This document shows, piece after piece, positions 1 through 7,951 of a stretch of DNA of 53,408 bases. Below the pieces are notes generated by a model that saw only the letters and a program-made list of their open reading frames with translations, was not told the origin of the DNA and ran no database searches. Origin of the DNA: Hahella sp. HN01 (lineage in GTDB: Bacteria > Pseudomonadota > Gammaproteobacteria > Pseudomonadales > Oleiphilaceae); NCBI RefSeq assembly GCF_018986435.1, contig NZ_JAHMIN010000041.1, positions 1-53,408 of the forward strand, read 5' to 3'. The translations under genes were made by a program, and so were the position numbers. Position 1 is the first letter of the stretch, and every line of letters starts with the position of its first letter.

Positions 1-225
1 GACAGAGAGCTTCTAAACGCCCTCATGATCAAGTGCGCGGTCGAGGCTGAAGCCATCCTCTACAGACTGGACGACCTACGAGATAAGAACAGCGACTTGG
101 TATTTGATCTGGAATGCAGCCATGACGATCTGGTCGACGCCAACTCAGCCATTCAGGAACGAGACCGCAAGATTGCCGAACTACAAAACATCATTACCCA
201 ACTTCAGAAGGACTTAGAGCAATGA
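1..225 (+). CDS. small coiled-coil phage protein, possibly 5'-truncated by the window edge
   Basis: Not recognised. The reading frame is open from base 1. The first ATG inside the window is at 25 and has no Shine-Dalgarno sequence, so the true start may lie upstream. The visible product is rich in Asp, Glu, Leu and Arg with heptad-like spacing (for example ERDRKIAELQNIITQLQKDL), which predicts a short coiled coil. Its stop overlaps the next start as ATGA, so the two are probably translated together. No function can be assigned beyond membership in the prophage early or recombination region. Confidence 0.6.
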   Translation, partial: DRELLNALMIKCAVEAEAILYRLDDLRDKNSDLVFDLECSHDDLVDANSAIQERDRKIAELQNIITQLQKDLEQ

Positions 226-587
226 AATACATGGACTACATGGAAAGACAAGAGATCAAAGAGCGCATTCTGGAGAGCACTGCTAAGTCTATCGCCGAGG
301 ATCTACTGGAAGGCAGGCGCGTCCATGTGAACGGCCAGAAGTGGGGCTTTCAAGATGTGCTAGACGAAGTAAAGCAAGGCGACGATATCGACTCCGTGTT
401 GTCCCTGATCTACCAGACCCGCGACGACAAACAAGGCCGCCGCGCCGCGGTTAACTCCTGTAAGCAGATGATCGACAGCGCTGCCTACAGTATCGGGAAA
501 TACCTCGCTGATGCGGCATACAAACAAGAGCAGGAAGACATAGCGATTGATCGCTACGAGGAGCACCAAACGTATGCCCACCACTAA
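222..587 (+). CDS. hypothetical phage protein, 121 aa
   Basis: Not recognised. The start overlaps the upstream stop (ATGA) and follows an AAGGA-type ribosome site. The product is acidic and mostly helical, with no cysteine pair, transmembrane segment or catalytic motif that I can see. It ends in a His-rich tail. The 3' end overlaps the start of the annealing-protein gene by 14 bases, so it belongs to the same transcript. A role in phage DNA metabolism is only guilt by association. Confidence 0.65.
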   Translation: MKYMDYMERQEIKERILESTAKSIAEDLLEGRRVHVNGQKWGFQDVLDEVKQGDDIDSVLSLIYQTRDDKQGRRAAVNSCKQMIDSAAYSIGKYLADAAYKQEQEDIAIDRYEEHQTYAHH

Positions 588-1272
588 CCAGCAACTATGG
601 GAGGCGGTCGATAAGACCGCTCCCGAATACACCGAAGCCTACACCCTGCCCTCTGGCTTTGTTGGGACCAGCGTGAATGCCTCTTACCTGATCAAGCGAG
701 CCACTGAACAATTCGGCCCGCTTGGGACTGGCTGGGGTTATGAAATATTAGAGGAGCGCATCGATGAAGGCGCGCCGCTTAACCTGGACGCAGACGGTCA
801 GCCGATGATTATGGGGAAGACGCACACCATCAAGCTCCGCTTCTGGTATGCATACGAAAACGAGATCGCCGAGTTTATCCACTACGGACACACACCCTAC
901 GTCTACAAGGACGCCTTCGGCATTCAGTACGACGCAGACGCGCCCAAAAAGACGCTGACGGACGCCATCAAAAAGTGCCTGTACATGCTTGGCTTTGCCG
1001 GTGACGTTACAACGGGAATGCACAAACGCCTGCCGCCTGACCCTGGCCCCAACCACAGCGCAGAGCGGAAACGCCAAGAAGCCGCCGACAAAGCATGGCT
1101 GGACGATCAAGCGAGACTGATAGAGGAAGCGGAAACACTCAGCGACCTGGAAGCGCTTTATAAGGGTGCCGCTATTCGCCTGAAATCCAGATGGGACGAC
1201 GCCGGATTACGCCGCCTGACCATCCTGTACGCCGCCAAGAAAAACACCCTGGAGCACGCGGAGCCAGCATAA
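574..1272 (+). CDS. Rad52/Sak-like phage single-strand annealing protein
   Basis: The protein carries FGPLGTGWGYEI near residues 40-50 and TLTDAIKKCLYMLGFAGDV near residue 140. Both resemble the core of the Rad52/Rad22-like (Sak) annealing proteins of phages, which anneal complementary single strands during phage recombination. The ATG at 574 was preferred over the in-frame TTG at 547 because GAGGAG lies about ten bases upstream and the overlap with the preceding gene shrinks to 14 bases. Adjacency to Gp157-type and SSB genes supports the assignment. The C-terminal 70 residues are charged and variable, as is usual for SSB-interacting tails. Family assignment is from recognition only. Confidence 0.65.
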   Translation: MPTTNQQLWEAVDKTAPEYTEAYTLPSGFVGTSVNASYLIKRATEQFGPLGTGWGYEILEERIDEGAPLNLDADGQPMIMGKTHTIKLRFWYAYENEIAEFIHYGHTPYVYKDAFGIQYDADAPKKTLTDAIKKCLYMLGFAGDVTTGMHKRLPPDPGPNHSAERKRQEAADKAWLDDQARLIEEAETLSDLEALYKGAAIRLKSRWDDAGLRRLTILYAAKKNTLEHAEPA

Positions 1273-1770
1273 GTGCCGAAGTTATACGAGATCACCGGCA
1301 AGCTTGCCGAACTACACAACATTGACGCCGAAGACGACAAAACCCTGCAGCAAGCCATCGCCGACACACTGGAAGCCGTAGAGGGAGAGTTTAAGGACAA
1401 GGCCGCGCAGATCGCCCGGCTACTTCAAAACCTTGAGGCCGATCGCTCCGCCATCAAGTCCGAAGTGGACCGACTAAACAAGCGCGAGAAAAGCATAGAG
1501 CGCAAAGAAGAATCCATAAGCGAATACCTGCGGAACCATATGGAGCTGACACGCATTAAAACCGTCAGCACCCCGCTACACACAATCTCATGCGTAGCAG
1601 GTCGAGAGGTGGCTCATATCGAAGACGAAGCCGCCCTCCCACAGGATTACGTCGCCGTAGACGTGACGATAAAACCCAACAAGCAGGCCATCACCCAGGA
1701 CCTGAAAGCCGGTAAAGAAGTACCCGGAGCCCGCCTGGAGCTTGGCAAGAGTTACATCCGCATTAAGTAA
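1273..1770 (+). CDS. Siphovirus Gp157 family protein
   Basis: The layout fits the Gp157 family of temperate phages: an N-terminal helical region, a long charged coiled coil (about residues 40-95 with KREKSIERKEESI), then a small C-terminal beta-rich domain containing VDVTIKPNKQAI and ending with SYIRIK. Some members have been linked to phage resistance in streptococci, but the biochemical role is not established. Translation starts with GTG immediately after the TAA of the annealing-protein gene with no gap, implying coupling. Length (165 aa) is normal for the family. Confidence 0.75.
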   Translation: MPKLYEITGKLAELHNIDAEDDKTLQQAIADTLEAVEGEFKDKAAQIARLLQNLEADRSAIKSEVDRLNKREKSIERKEESISEYLRNHMELTRIKTVSTPLHTISCVAGREVAHIEDEAALPQDYVAVDVTIKPNKQAITQDLKAGKEVPGARLELGKSYIRIK

Positions 1771-1778
1771 GGAGACAC

Positions 1779-2201
1779 ATGTTTATCAAACTCTGCGCCC
1801 TCGGGCGTGACGCCGAACTGAGATACACCCCAAGCGGACAGGCAGTGGCTACGCTCGCCCTCGCCTACAGCATCGGACACGGCGACAACAGACGAACCCA
1901 GTGGATCGACGGCGCGCTCTGGGGGGACCGTGCGATCTCGCTGGAGCCACACCTGACCAAAGGCACAAAGCTGGTCGTGACAGCAGATGATTTGGAACTG
2001 GAGCAGTTCACCAAAGGCGACGGCACACCCAGCGCGAAGATTCGCTGCCGGATAGTAAAGGTCGACTTTGCAAGCCCGAAACAGACCCAGCCTGCACCAC
2101 AATCATACAGGCCGGCGCCAATGGCGGCTCCACAACCTAAACAAATGCAGCCGCTAAACGCAGGCGAAGCATTTGACGATTTTGACGATATCCCATTTTA
2201 A
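1779..2201 (+). CDS. ssb: phage single-stranded DNA-binding protein (SSB)
   Basis: An OB-fold domain of about 100 residues (AELRYTPSGQAVATLALA, then WGDRA and GTKLVVTADDLELEQF) is followed by a Pro/Gln-rich linker and an acidic tip, DDFDDIPF. That tip is the classic SSB C-terminal peptide that recruits recombination and repair partners. The ATG follows AAGGAGA with good spacing, eight bases after the Gp157 stop. It likely coats single strands for the neighbouring annealing protein. The N-terminus is compact and lacks the usual MASRGVNK-type lead, consistent with a phage-borne paralogue rather than the chromosomal SSB. Confidence 0.9.
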   Translation: MFIKLCALGRDAELRYTPSGQAVATLALAYSIGHGDNRRTQWIDGALWGDRAISLEPHLTKGTKLVVTADDLELEQFTKGDGTPSAKIRCRIVKVDFASPKQTQPAPQSYRPAPMAAPQPKQMQPLNAGEAFDDFDDIPF

Positions 2202-2226
2202 CCAGCCAGTTAATCAAGGATGTTAA

Positions 2227-2445
2227 ATGAGCACACTATTTTTAAACAAAGACGAAATAAAACAGTTAACCGGCGCGCACAAGCCATCAATTCAAGCAAA
2301 ACGCTTGCAAGCCATGGACATCCCCTACATCGAAAACAAAATCAGGGAAGTACTCGTAAGCCGCACTTACGTCGAGTCCAGGCTGGGCAATAAAACCAAA
2401 GAAGAGCCGCAAGTTAAAAGGCCGAATTTTGAGGCAATAATGTGA
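2227..2445 (+). CDS. DUF4224 domain protein next to integrase
   Basis: This 72-residue protein matches the DUF4224 pattern: an N-terminal LNKDEIKQLTGAHKPSIQAKRLQAMDIPY segment resembling a short helix-turn-helix, followed by basic residues. Family members sit directly upstream of phage integrases and may act as excisionase-like or directionality proteins, although this is not proven. The stop overlaps the integrase start (ATGTGA), so the two are translationally coupled. The gene is A/T-richer than the host genes to its right. SD-like AAGGATG precedes the ATG. Confidence 0.75.
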   Translation: MSTLFLNKDEIKQLTGAHKPSIQAKRLQAMDIPYIENKIREVLVSRTYVESRLGNKTKEEPQVKRPNFEAIM

Positions 2446-3488
2446 GCAGGAATTACAAAAAGAAAGACAGGGATATGCCCATGTATTGCCACTGGAAAAA
2501 TGGCGCTTGGCGTTTCAAAACACCGAATCACTTGCTGGATTTTGTTCCAGGTCGCAAGACCTGGATCAAGCTCGGCATAGAGAAGCAGGAAGCCCGCTTA
2601 GCCTATAACAAGCTGTGGGCAAACTTGAGCAATGAATCGGGAATGAGCCAACTACTCAACCGCTATGCCGCCGAAATAATCCCTCAGAAAGCGGAGAGAA
2701 CCCAAAGAGATCAACTTTATCAGATAGAAAGAATAAGAAAGGTATTTGGTGACTGCCACCCAACAAGCCTAATGACAGTAGATATTCAAAAGTATGTTGA
2801 TATCAGATCAGGCAGCTCTCCAACTCAAGCAAGACAGGAAGCAAGCCTGCTATCAAGCATATTCAAATACGCCAAGCGTTGGGGAATCATTCAACACAAC
2901 CCAGCAGATGGGATCATGCTGCCCAAGCTCAAACCAAGGGATAGGTATATCTCTGATCAGGAGCTTGACGCATTTTTAAAAACCGCCCCGCCCTTTATAT
3001 GCGCCTATGTCGCAGTGAAGCTAGCGACAGGGCTCAGGCAGGGAGACATGCTAAATATGCGCCTGGATGATCTTACTGAAGAGGGAATATTGGTCACAAC
3101 CAGAAAGACGGGAACAAAAGGAATTGTTGAATGGACGCCAGAGCTGCGCAAAGCCATCGACAACTTGATTGAAAGCAACCCGGCAAAGTCTGACACCTAT
3201 GTAATTTGCAACCTTAAGGGGCAGAAGCTATCCAGCAATACATTCCAGCATCAATGGGGAGACGCAATGAAAGCAGCTCTAATTGCTGGTGAAAATGATC
3301 CTGATGGACTCAAATTGAAGTTTACAGAACATGACTTGAGAGCCAAGCACGCGACAGACATTGAGACTCTGGGGGGCAATGCAACAAACAACCTGCTGCA
3401 TGAAAATCGAGCGACAACCAAGAGCTATTTACGGAACCGAAAAGCGATCAAAATTACGCCACTAACCCACCATTTAAAAGGGAAATAA
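2442..3488 (+). CDS. int: tyrosine-type phage integrase
   Basis: Catalyses site-specific strand exchange between attP and attB. The catalytic domain (about residues 165-335) shows the family residues in order: Arg in ATGLRQGD, Lys in TRKTG, His-x-x-Arg in EHDLRAKH, a second His in LLHEN, and the nucleophilic Tyr in TKSYLR near the C-terminus. A core-binding domain (about residues 65-155) and a basic N-terminal arm-binding region precede it. GTG start overlaps the DUF4224 stop. The gene points outward at the host junction 120 bases away, the usual position for int beside its att site. Length of 348 aa is normal. Confidence 0.93.
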   Translation: MSRNYKKKDRDMPMYCHWKNGAWRFKTPNHLLDFVPGRKTWIKLGIEKQEARLAYNKLWANLSNESGMSQLLNRYAAEIIPQKAERTQRDQLYQIERIRKVFGDCHPTSLMTVDIQKYVDIRSGSSPTQARQEASLLSSIFKYAKRWGIIQHNPADGIMLPKLKPRDRYISDQELDAFLKTAPPFICAYVAVKLATGLRQGDMLNMRLDDLTEEGILVTTRKTGTKGIVEWTPELRKAIDNLIESNPAKSDTYVICNLKGQKLSSNTFQHQWGDAMKAALIAGENDPDGLKLKFTEHDLRAKHATDIETLGGNATNNLLHENRATTKSYLRNRKAIKITPLTHHLKGK

Positions 3489-3523
3489 GAGGGTTTTTGT
3501 GTATATTTTAGCTTTTTTCACCC

Positions 3524-3601
3524 TATATAAATCAATGGGTTAGATGCGCACCGGCTGAGATATAAATATACCCGACAAACAATAAACAACTGATTTATAT
3601 A
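3524..3601. repeat. 11-bp perfect inverted repeat at the phage end
   Basis: TATATAAATCA at 3524-3534 is repeated inverted as TGATTTATATA at 3591-3601, with 56 bases between. A related TATAAATATA lies at 3561-3570. The copies lie between the integrase stop and the chemoreceptor junction, where integrase arm or core sites would be expected. Alternatively they could form a long-range hairpin. Function is inferred from position only. Confidence 0.5.
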
Positions 3602-5501
3602 ATTTTTTTAAGAAAACAACAACGGTCTGCTCCTCCGCCGCCTGAGAAATCTGATGACTCATATCCACAATGCTGGCGATAGCCGCCACAATGTGATCCA
3701 GAGCCGCCGCGACATCCTGGGACTGCGCCACAGTCGCGTCCGTCACTGAGCGGCTGCTTTGCATTGAGTTCACCGCCTCCTTAACGCCAGCCTGCAACTG
3801 CGAGACCATCGCCTCAATTTCCTCGGTGGACTTCTGCGTACGTTGCGACAACGTGCGCACCTCGTCCGCCACCACCGCGAAACCGCGCCCCTGCTCGCCG
3901 GCCCGCGCCGCTTCAATGGCCGCATTCAGAGCCAGCAGATTGGTTTGCTCCGCAATCGCCTTAATCTCCACCAGCATCTGGGAAATATTCTGCGAATCCC
4001 GCGCCACGCGATTAATGGTCTCTACCGACGCCGCGATTTCCCCCGATAAACGACTGATAGTCTGCAATGTCGCGTCCACCACCTGCTTGCCTTTGGTCGC
4101 TTCGGTGTCCGCCTGATGCGCCGCATCTTCAACGCTTTGCGAACTGCCCGCCACTTCCGCCACCGTATCCACCATCTGATGCATCGATTCGGATATCTGC
4201 CGGGTTTCCTGCATTTGCTTTTCCGAGGCTTCGCTGCTCGACACCGCCACCGCATTCACCCGGCGCGCCTGCTGATCCACGCTGCCCGCCGTCGCCACCA
4301 GATTGGTCATAAGAGTGTGCACTTTCTCCGTCATATGATTGAAAGCACGAGTCAGATCGCCCATTTCATCCCGGTTATCCAGCTTTAAACGCGCGGTCAG
4401 ATCTCCATCGGATACTTTTCTGGCGCCAATGGAAAAACGCTCGATGGTGGATTTCACCGACACAAAAAAGCCCATGTACAAGTAAACGATGATCAGCAAC
4501 AGAACGCCCAGCACCAGGAATATCCATAGCATGGCGGTCTCGCGTTCCTGTAAACGCTGATCCAGGATGGTTTCCGTCAGATTGTATATGCGGTCATTGA
4601 ATTGCAGCAGCGCATCAATCTTCGCAGTCAGCGCCCTATCGAAGACAGGCCACTCAATTTCAGGCGCCACAGGCGTGACGATGTTCTGATCCAGATAATC
4701 CCGGGTCTCAATAATCACATTGCGGACGCTGTCCGCATCCGCCGCAAGCTCCTCACGGATCATCGGGCTGGCGTTGAGCGTGACCTCCAATTGATTGGTG
4801 AAGCTGTCGCCAAGGGCGGTTAAGTTATCGAAAATTTTGTTCAGGACGTCGCCTACGTCAAAGCCCACCTGCCCTTCCAGGGCGGCGTAAACGCCGCTGG
4901 CGCGAGCGCGCCCCATGACATTACTCGCGCGAATGATTTGTCCGTCTGACAACTTCATCAGAAACTGCACTTCACGAGACAGGTCCTGCGCCACGCCGGA
5001 AACCTGCGTTGCGCTGCTGAGAAAGCTCTCGACTTTGCTGACAAAAGCACTGAAGTAGGTTATCTGCGGATCAAGCGACATCTGGTTTTCATCCCCCTGA
5101 GTCAGGCTGCGCCAGGAGGCGGTGAGATCTTCCAGTTGCTTGCGCAAATCATGATTGACGTCGAAGTTTAGCTCTGCGGCGTCCAACTTGGCCAAAACGC
5201 CATCAATGGAGGAACGAATTTCCATAGTGCGCTGCTCCAGCTCAGGCGCCTGTCGCAGCTTCGCCACGCTGCGATAGTCCCTGTACTGTTGCGCCAACTT
5301 CAACAGCTCAGCAGACTGCTCAATGACCGCCATGCCTTCGACTTCATTTTCGATTTGTCTGACGTCATCGTAGAGCTGACTGACCAGGCTATAACCCAAC
5401 GCGATTATCGGAAGTAAAAACAGAACGCTGATCAGCAAAAATTTGTAGACCAGTTTCAACTGGTTCATGAGCCTGATAGCAGGCCAGAGAATCTGCCTCA
5501 C
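3540..5501 (-). CDS. methyl-accepting chemotaxis protein, C-terminus replaced by prophage sequence
   Basis: Transmembrane chemoreceptor. A first membrane helix (about residues 21-42), a roughly 280-residue periplasmic helical sensor, a second membrane helix (about 323-348), a HAMP domain and the cytoplasmic signalling hairpin are present. The hairpin tip is intact ([25 protein letters not shown]), so CheW/CheA contacts should be retained. After AAEEQTVV (about residue 628) the normal 45-50 residue C-terminal part of the methylation helix is missing and 25 unrelated residues ending in SQPVRI replace it. This matches the prophage junction. The GTG start is supported by GAGAGG seven bases upstream. 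Receptor activity after the truncation is uncertain. No paired chemotaxis genes are adjacent. Confidence 0.9.
   Translation of the reverse strand: MRQILWPAIRLMNQLKLVYKFLLISVLFLLPIIALGYSLVSQLYDDVRQIENEVEGMAVIEQSAELLKLAQQYRDYRSVAKLRQAPELEQRTMEIRSSIDGVLAKLDAAELNFDVNHDLRKQLEDLTASWRSLTQGDENQMSLDPQITYFSAFVSKVESFLSSATQVSGVAQDLSREVQFLMKLSDGQIIRASNVMGRARASGVYAALEGQVGFDVGDVLNKIFDNLTALGDSFTNQLEVTLNASPMIREELAADADSVRNVIIETRDYLDQNIVTPVAPEIEWPVFDRALTAKIDALLQFNDRIYNLTETILDQRLQERETAMLWIFLVLGVLLLIIVYLYMGFFVSVKSTIERFSIGARKVSDGDLTARLKLDNRDEMGDLTRAFNHMTEKVHTLMTNLVATAGSVDQQARRVNAVAVSSSEASEKQMQETRQISESMHQMVDTVAEVAGSSQSVEDAAHQADTEATKGKQVVDATLQTISRLSGEIAASVETINRVARDSQNISQMLVEIKAIAEQTNLLALNAAIEAARAGEQGRGFAVVADEVRTLSQRTQKSTEEIEAMVSQLQAGVKEAVNSMQSSRSVTDATVAQSQDVAAALDHIVAAIASIVDMSHQISQAAEEQTVVVFLKKLYKSVVYCLSGIFISQPVRI
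3606..3630. other. presumed attachment site (attR side) inside mcp coding sequence
   Basis: On the minus strand the codons for the family-conserved AAEEQTVV end near 3614, and sequence with no chemoreceptor similarity begins immediately after (codons VFLKKLY). The crossover core must lie at or just before this point, around the bases encoding EQTVV. Exact core limits cannot be set without the other phage end, which should carry a copy of the same short sequence. Confidence 0.5.
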
Positions 5502-5639
5502 TCGATCACCTCTCCGCCTTCTTCTGCAAGGAAGGACTTATTATTGAACGCATTTCGACGCCCACTGCGCGCCGCTTAGTTATATCCGTATTTTTATCGT
5601 TGCTTCCTTTCTGCAAAGTTTAGCTTAAATATTGGGAGG

Positions 5640-5685
5640 AACTTGCAGGATCCCGGCTAGTCCTGCATTCTTTCGCAAGTTTTTT
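5640..5685 (+). other. competing stem-loops with T-run upstream of syd
   Basis: GCAGGA (5645-5650) can pair with TCCTGC (5661-5666). AACTTGC (5640-5646) can instead pair with GCAAGTT (5675-5681), which runs into TTTTTT. The two stems share the bases GC at 5645-5646, so they compete at their base. The T-run on the plus strand makes the outer stem terminator-like, about 30 bases before the syd start. A promoter downstream of it has not been identified. Confidence 0.35.
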
Positions 5686-5714
5686 GTAATCTAACGCATC
5701 TTTAGAAAGGTTAT

Positions 5715-6293
5715 ATGGGCCAACATGAAGTTACTGCGCGCCTTGGCGAGCTGACCAATACGTTTATCGAGCGCCACCACTCTTCGTCGCGACAACGTCC
5801 CTGCATTCCACTCAATGAGGAGACTCGCTACATGCTGGACTCTCCCTGCGTGGAGCAAGTCGATGAAGAAGCCGGCGTATTCTACTGGACGCCCAAGCCG
5901 CACATGGACTTCACCCTTTTCGATGGGTTGGAGCAAGGCCTGGAAGTCGCCATTCACCCCTCCATCACGGCGTTTTACGGCAGCTATTGGAGCGATGGCC
6001 TTTGGTGCTCAAGTCCGTTTGGAGAAGTCAGTCTGATTCAACTGTGGAATGAAGAAGACATGGAAACTCTGCGAGAAAATCTATTAGGCCACGCCTTTCA
6101 AAAAAGCAAACGCCGTCAGGGATTAACCCTTTTCATCGGGCTGACGGCTGACGATCGCATCGTCACGGTGGACAATCATTCTGGAGAGGTCTATCTGGAA
6201 GAAGCCGGCCGGCCGCCGCAACGCACGCTAGCCGCGAGCCTCGGCGAATTGCTCAGAGAACTGGAGCCGACGCTTACGCCCTACACGGCGTAA
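5715..6293 (+). CDS. syd: SecY-interacting protein Syd
   Basis: Syd is a soluble protein that binds the SecYEG translocon on its cytoplasmic face and is thought to monitor or proofread complex assembly. The sequence follows the E. coli protein closely in pattern: an N-terminal F-x-x-R motif, PSC/SPC followed by VFYWTPKPH, the central IHPSITAFYGSYWSDGL, then LTLFIGL, a SGEV box and a C-terminal LGELLRELEP. The 192-residue length is close to the family's 180. ATG start with AAAGG upstream. It stands alone between the mcp and convergent ampE. Confidence 0.92.
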   Translation: MGQHEVTARLGELTNTFIERHHSSSRQRPCIPLNEETRYMLDSPCVEQVDEEAGVFYWTPKPHMDFTLFDGLEQGLEVAIHPSITAFYGSYWSDGLWCSSPFGEVSLIQLWNEEDMETLRENLLGHAFQKSKRRQGLTLFIGLTADDRIVTVDNHSGEVYLEEAGRPPQRTLAASLGELLRELEPTLTPYTA

Positions 6294-6315
6294 GCCATTC
6301 ACCTCGGCGGAACAT

Positions 6316-7197
6316 CTAACCCATATGTCCGGCCACTGTCAGCAACGCGATGAGAATAAACCAGATAATCATGGCGCGATTGAGCAAATCTCTAATTGCG
6401 CACATTTGCTTCACTTCCAGATCGACGTCCTGAGTTCCGCCTGCGCTGGGCGCCGCCAGCGGATAGATCTCCACCGCGCCGCCCGCCGCCTTGCGCAAGA
6501 CGGTAAATGCATCGGAATGGGGATCGATCATATCGTTGGCGGACTGTTTAATCGCTCCGCCAAAGTTGCCCGCCAGCGCAAAACTCAGCGCCAACAACCG
6601 GGAAGGTATCCATTCTAAAGCCTTGTACACGGTCGTCATCTGCTGCGGCACATAAACGGAGGGATCACGTCCGGCGACATGAGCCAGCCTTGCGAGCAGC
6701 GCCCCAACAGGTCCAATCGCCATATACCAGAAAATCACCATGAAATAGCGCACAAAGGTTTGATAGAGATACTGCGAGCAGGCGGCGTAATGGAGCTGCG
6801 CGGGACTCATATTCTGGGCCTCGTCAATGTGAATCTCCGCCTCTTCCAGAGTTCGAAAAGCCGACTGAAAACGCCCCTCTCGCCATTGCTGCAGGTAGAT
6901 ATCCACCGACTGTTTGAGAAAGCCGCATCCCAGACAAAGAAACAGCATGACAATGTGTACGAACAAAGTCAGAAAGCCGAAGAAGACGTCATCGGTCAGG
7001 CGCAGAACGATAAACAACGCCAGCGCCGGCGCCGCCAGTGCGATCAGCAGATAGAAAGGCGCACTGTTGCGGATCACCGGCAGGCGCAATTCGAAAAAGG
7101 TCAGGAAACTTTTCGCCCACTGGTCGTGCCGCCGGCTCAGAGTCAGGTTCAGCCTCTTCTGCATGATGTACGTCAGCAGCAAAACCAGAAATTTCAT
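6316..7197 (-). CDS. ampE: AmpE, inner-membrane protein of the ampDE operon
   Basis: AmpE is a polytopic membrane protein co-transcribed with ampD. Its role is unclear; it has been proposed as a sensor or regulator related to beta-lactamase induction. The sequence starts MKFLVLLLTYIMQKRLNLTL, typical for the family, and has hydrophobic segments at about residues 45-65, 72-95, 150-175 and at the C-terminal end (MIIWFILIALLTVAGHM). Four bases separate it from ampD, and its ribosome site (AAGGA) lies at the ampD stop, implying coupled translation. Length of 293 aa is near the usual 285. Confidence 0.92.
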   Translation of the reverse strand: MKFLVLLLTYIMQKRLNLTLSRRHDQWAKSFLTFFELRLPVIRNSAPFYLLIALAAPALALFIVLRLTDDVFFGFLTLFVHIVMLFLCLGCGFLKQSVDIYLQQWREGRFQSAFRTLEEAEIHIDEAQNMSPAQLHYAACSQYLYQTFVRYFMVIFWYMAIGPVGALLARLAHVAGRDPSVYVPQQMTTVYKALEWIPSRLLALSFALAGNFGGAIKQSANDMIDPHSDAFTVLRKAAGGAVEIYPLAAPSAGGTQDVDLEVKQMCAIRDLLNRAMIIWFILIALLTVAGHMG

Positions 7198-7201
7198 TTG
7201 A

Positions 7202-7774
7202 TTATCCTTCTTCGTTCGACATCAGTTTTCTAAGTTTAGGCCAATCAAACGCAGGTCCGGGATCGGTTTTACGGTCCGGCGCGATATCGCTGTGGCCAAC
7301 CACCCTATCCTCCGTTATCAGGGGAAAGGCCTTGCGTATGCTCTTCGCAATGCGGGCTAGTCGCCGATATTGGATCGCCTCATAGGGAATATCGTCCGCG
7401 CCTTCCAGCTCAACGCCAATGGAGTAGTCGTTACAGTTATCTCGCCCAAGCCAGGACGAGCGCCCCGCATGCCAGGCCCGGTCATGCAGAGACACAAACT
7501 GGATAACCTCGCCGTCCCGACGGATGAACAAGTGCGAGGAAACCTGCAAATGGCCAATCTCTCTGAAATAAGGATGAGCCTCACAATCCAGACGATTCAG
7601 GAAGAAATCACAGACATACTCGCCACGAAACTGAGCGGGCGGCAAACTGATATTGTGAACCACCAACAGGCTGATCTCCGCATCTGTCGGTCGTTGATTG
7701 AAATTAGGCGAAGGCATTCGCTTCACCAGACTCAACCATCCCTGAGCGTCTATTGTAAATTCAGAATTTTCCAC
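7202..7774 (-). CDS. ampD: 1,6-anhydro-N-acetylmuramyl-L-alanine amidase AmpD
   Basis: Cytoplasmic zinc amidase that cleaves the stem peptide from 1,6-anhydro-MurNAc during peptidoglycan recycling, indirectly keeping AmpR-controlled beta-lactamase low. The amidase_2 fold shows the zinc ligands: His in VVHNISLPP, His in GHSDIAP and Asp in KTDPGPAF. SHLFIRRDGEVIQFV and AWHAGRSSW are also family hallmarks. The start is GTG; only a weak ribosome site is visible. It heads the ampD-ampE pair, and the flanking DUF1631 and nadC genes match the Pseudomonas arrangement. Length of 190 aa is normal. Confidence 0.95.
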   Translation of the reverse strand: MENSEFTIDAQGWLSLVKRMPSPNFNQRPTDAEISLLVVHNISLPPAQFRGEYVCDFFLNRLDCEAHPYFREIGHLQVSSHLFIRRDGEVIQFVSLHDRAWHAGRSSWLGRDNCNDYSIGVELEGADDIPYEAIQYRRLARIAKSIRKAFPLITEDRVVGHSDIAPDRKTDPGPAFDWPKLRKLMSNEEG

Positions 7775-7920
7775 AGGATTTGGCCCAGCTTAGGAAGCGC
7801 AGCGAAATCAGAACTTTAGATAGAGTTTAGGCGTGGATCAAGCCTGTCGAAAGAATTAGGCTGGGGAGAGTGAGTATGAGAGGGAATACAATGAGGGTAA
7901 ATTGTCACTTTTATGCCGAC

Positions 7921-7944
7921 ACCGATCCCTTTTATGGGACCGGT
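7921..7944 (-). other. stem-loop without U-tract behind the DUF1631 gene
   Basis: ACCGATCCC (7921-7929) and GGGACCGGT (7936-7944) form a 9-bp stem with one mismatch around a TTTTAT loop. It begins eight bases after the DUF1631 stop on the minus strand. No T-run follows on either strand, so this is more likely an RNA 3'-end stabiliser or a REP-like palindrome than a simple terminator. Confidence 0.45.
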
Positions 7945-7951
7945 GGGCGAA

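Larger units (their letters stand above)
1..3620. mobile_element. integrase-proximal end of a prophage (left part outside window)
   Basis: Seven tightly packed plus-strand genes include a single-strand annealing protein, a Gp157 protein, an SSB, a DUF4224 protein and a tyrosine integrase, which is a typical lambdoid recombination/integration module. Gene overlaps and very short gaps are phage-like. The DUF4224 and integrase genes are visibly more A/T-rich than the host genes that follow. The right boundary is inferred to lie near 3610-3625, where the conserved coding sequence of the chemoreceptor gene on the other strand stops. The left end lies outside the window, so size, completeness and inducibility cannot be judged. 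Confidence 0.85.

Noticed and set aside
3489-3660. A tRNA gene as prophage attachment site
   Set aside because: No acceptor-stem or T-loop sequence is present; the junction is within a protein gene.
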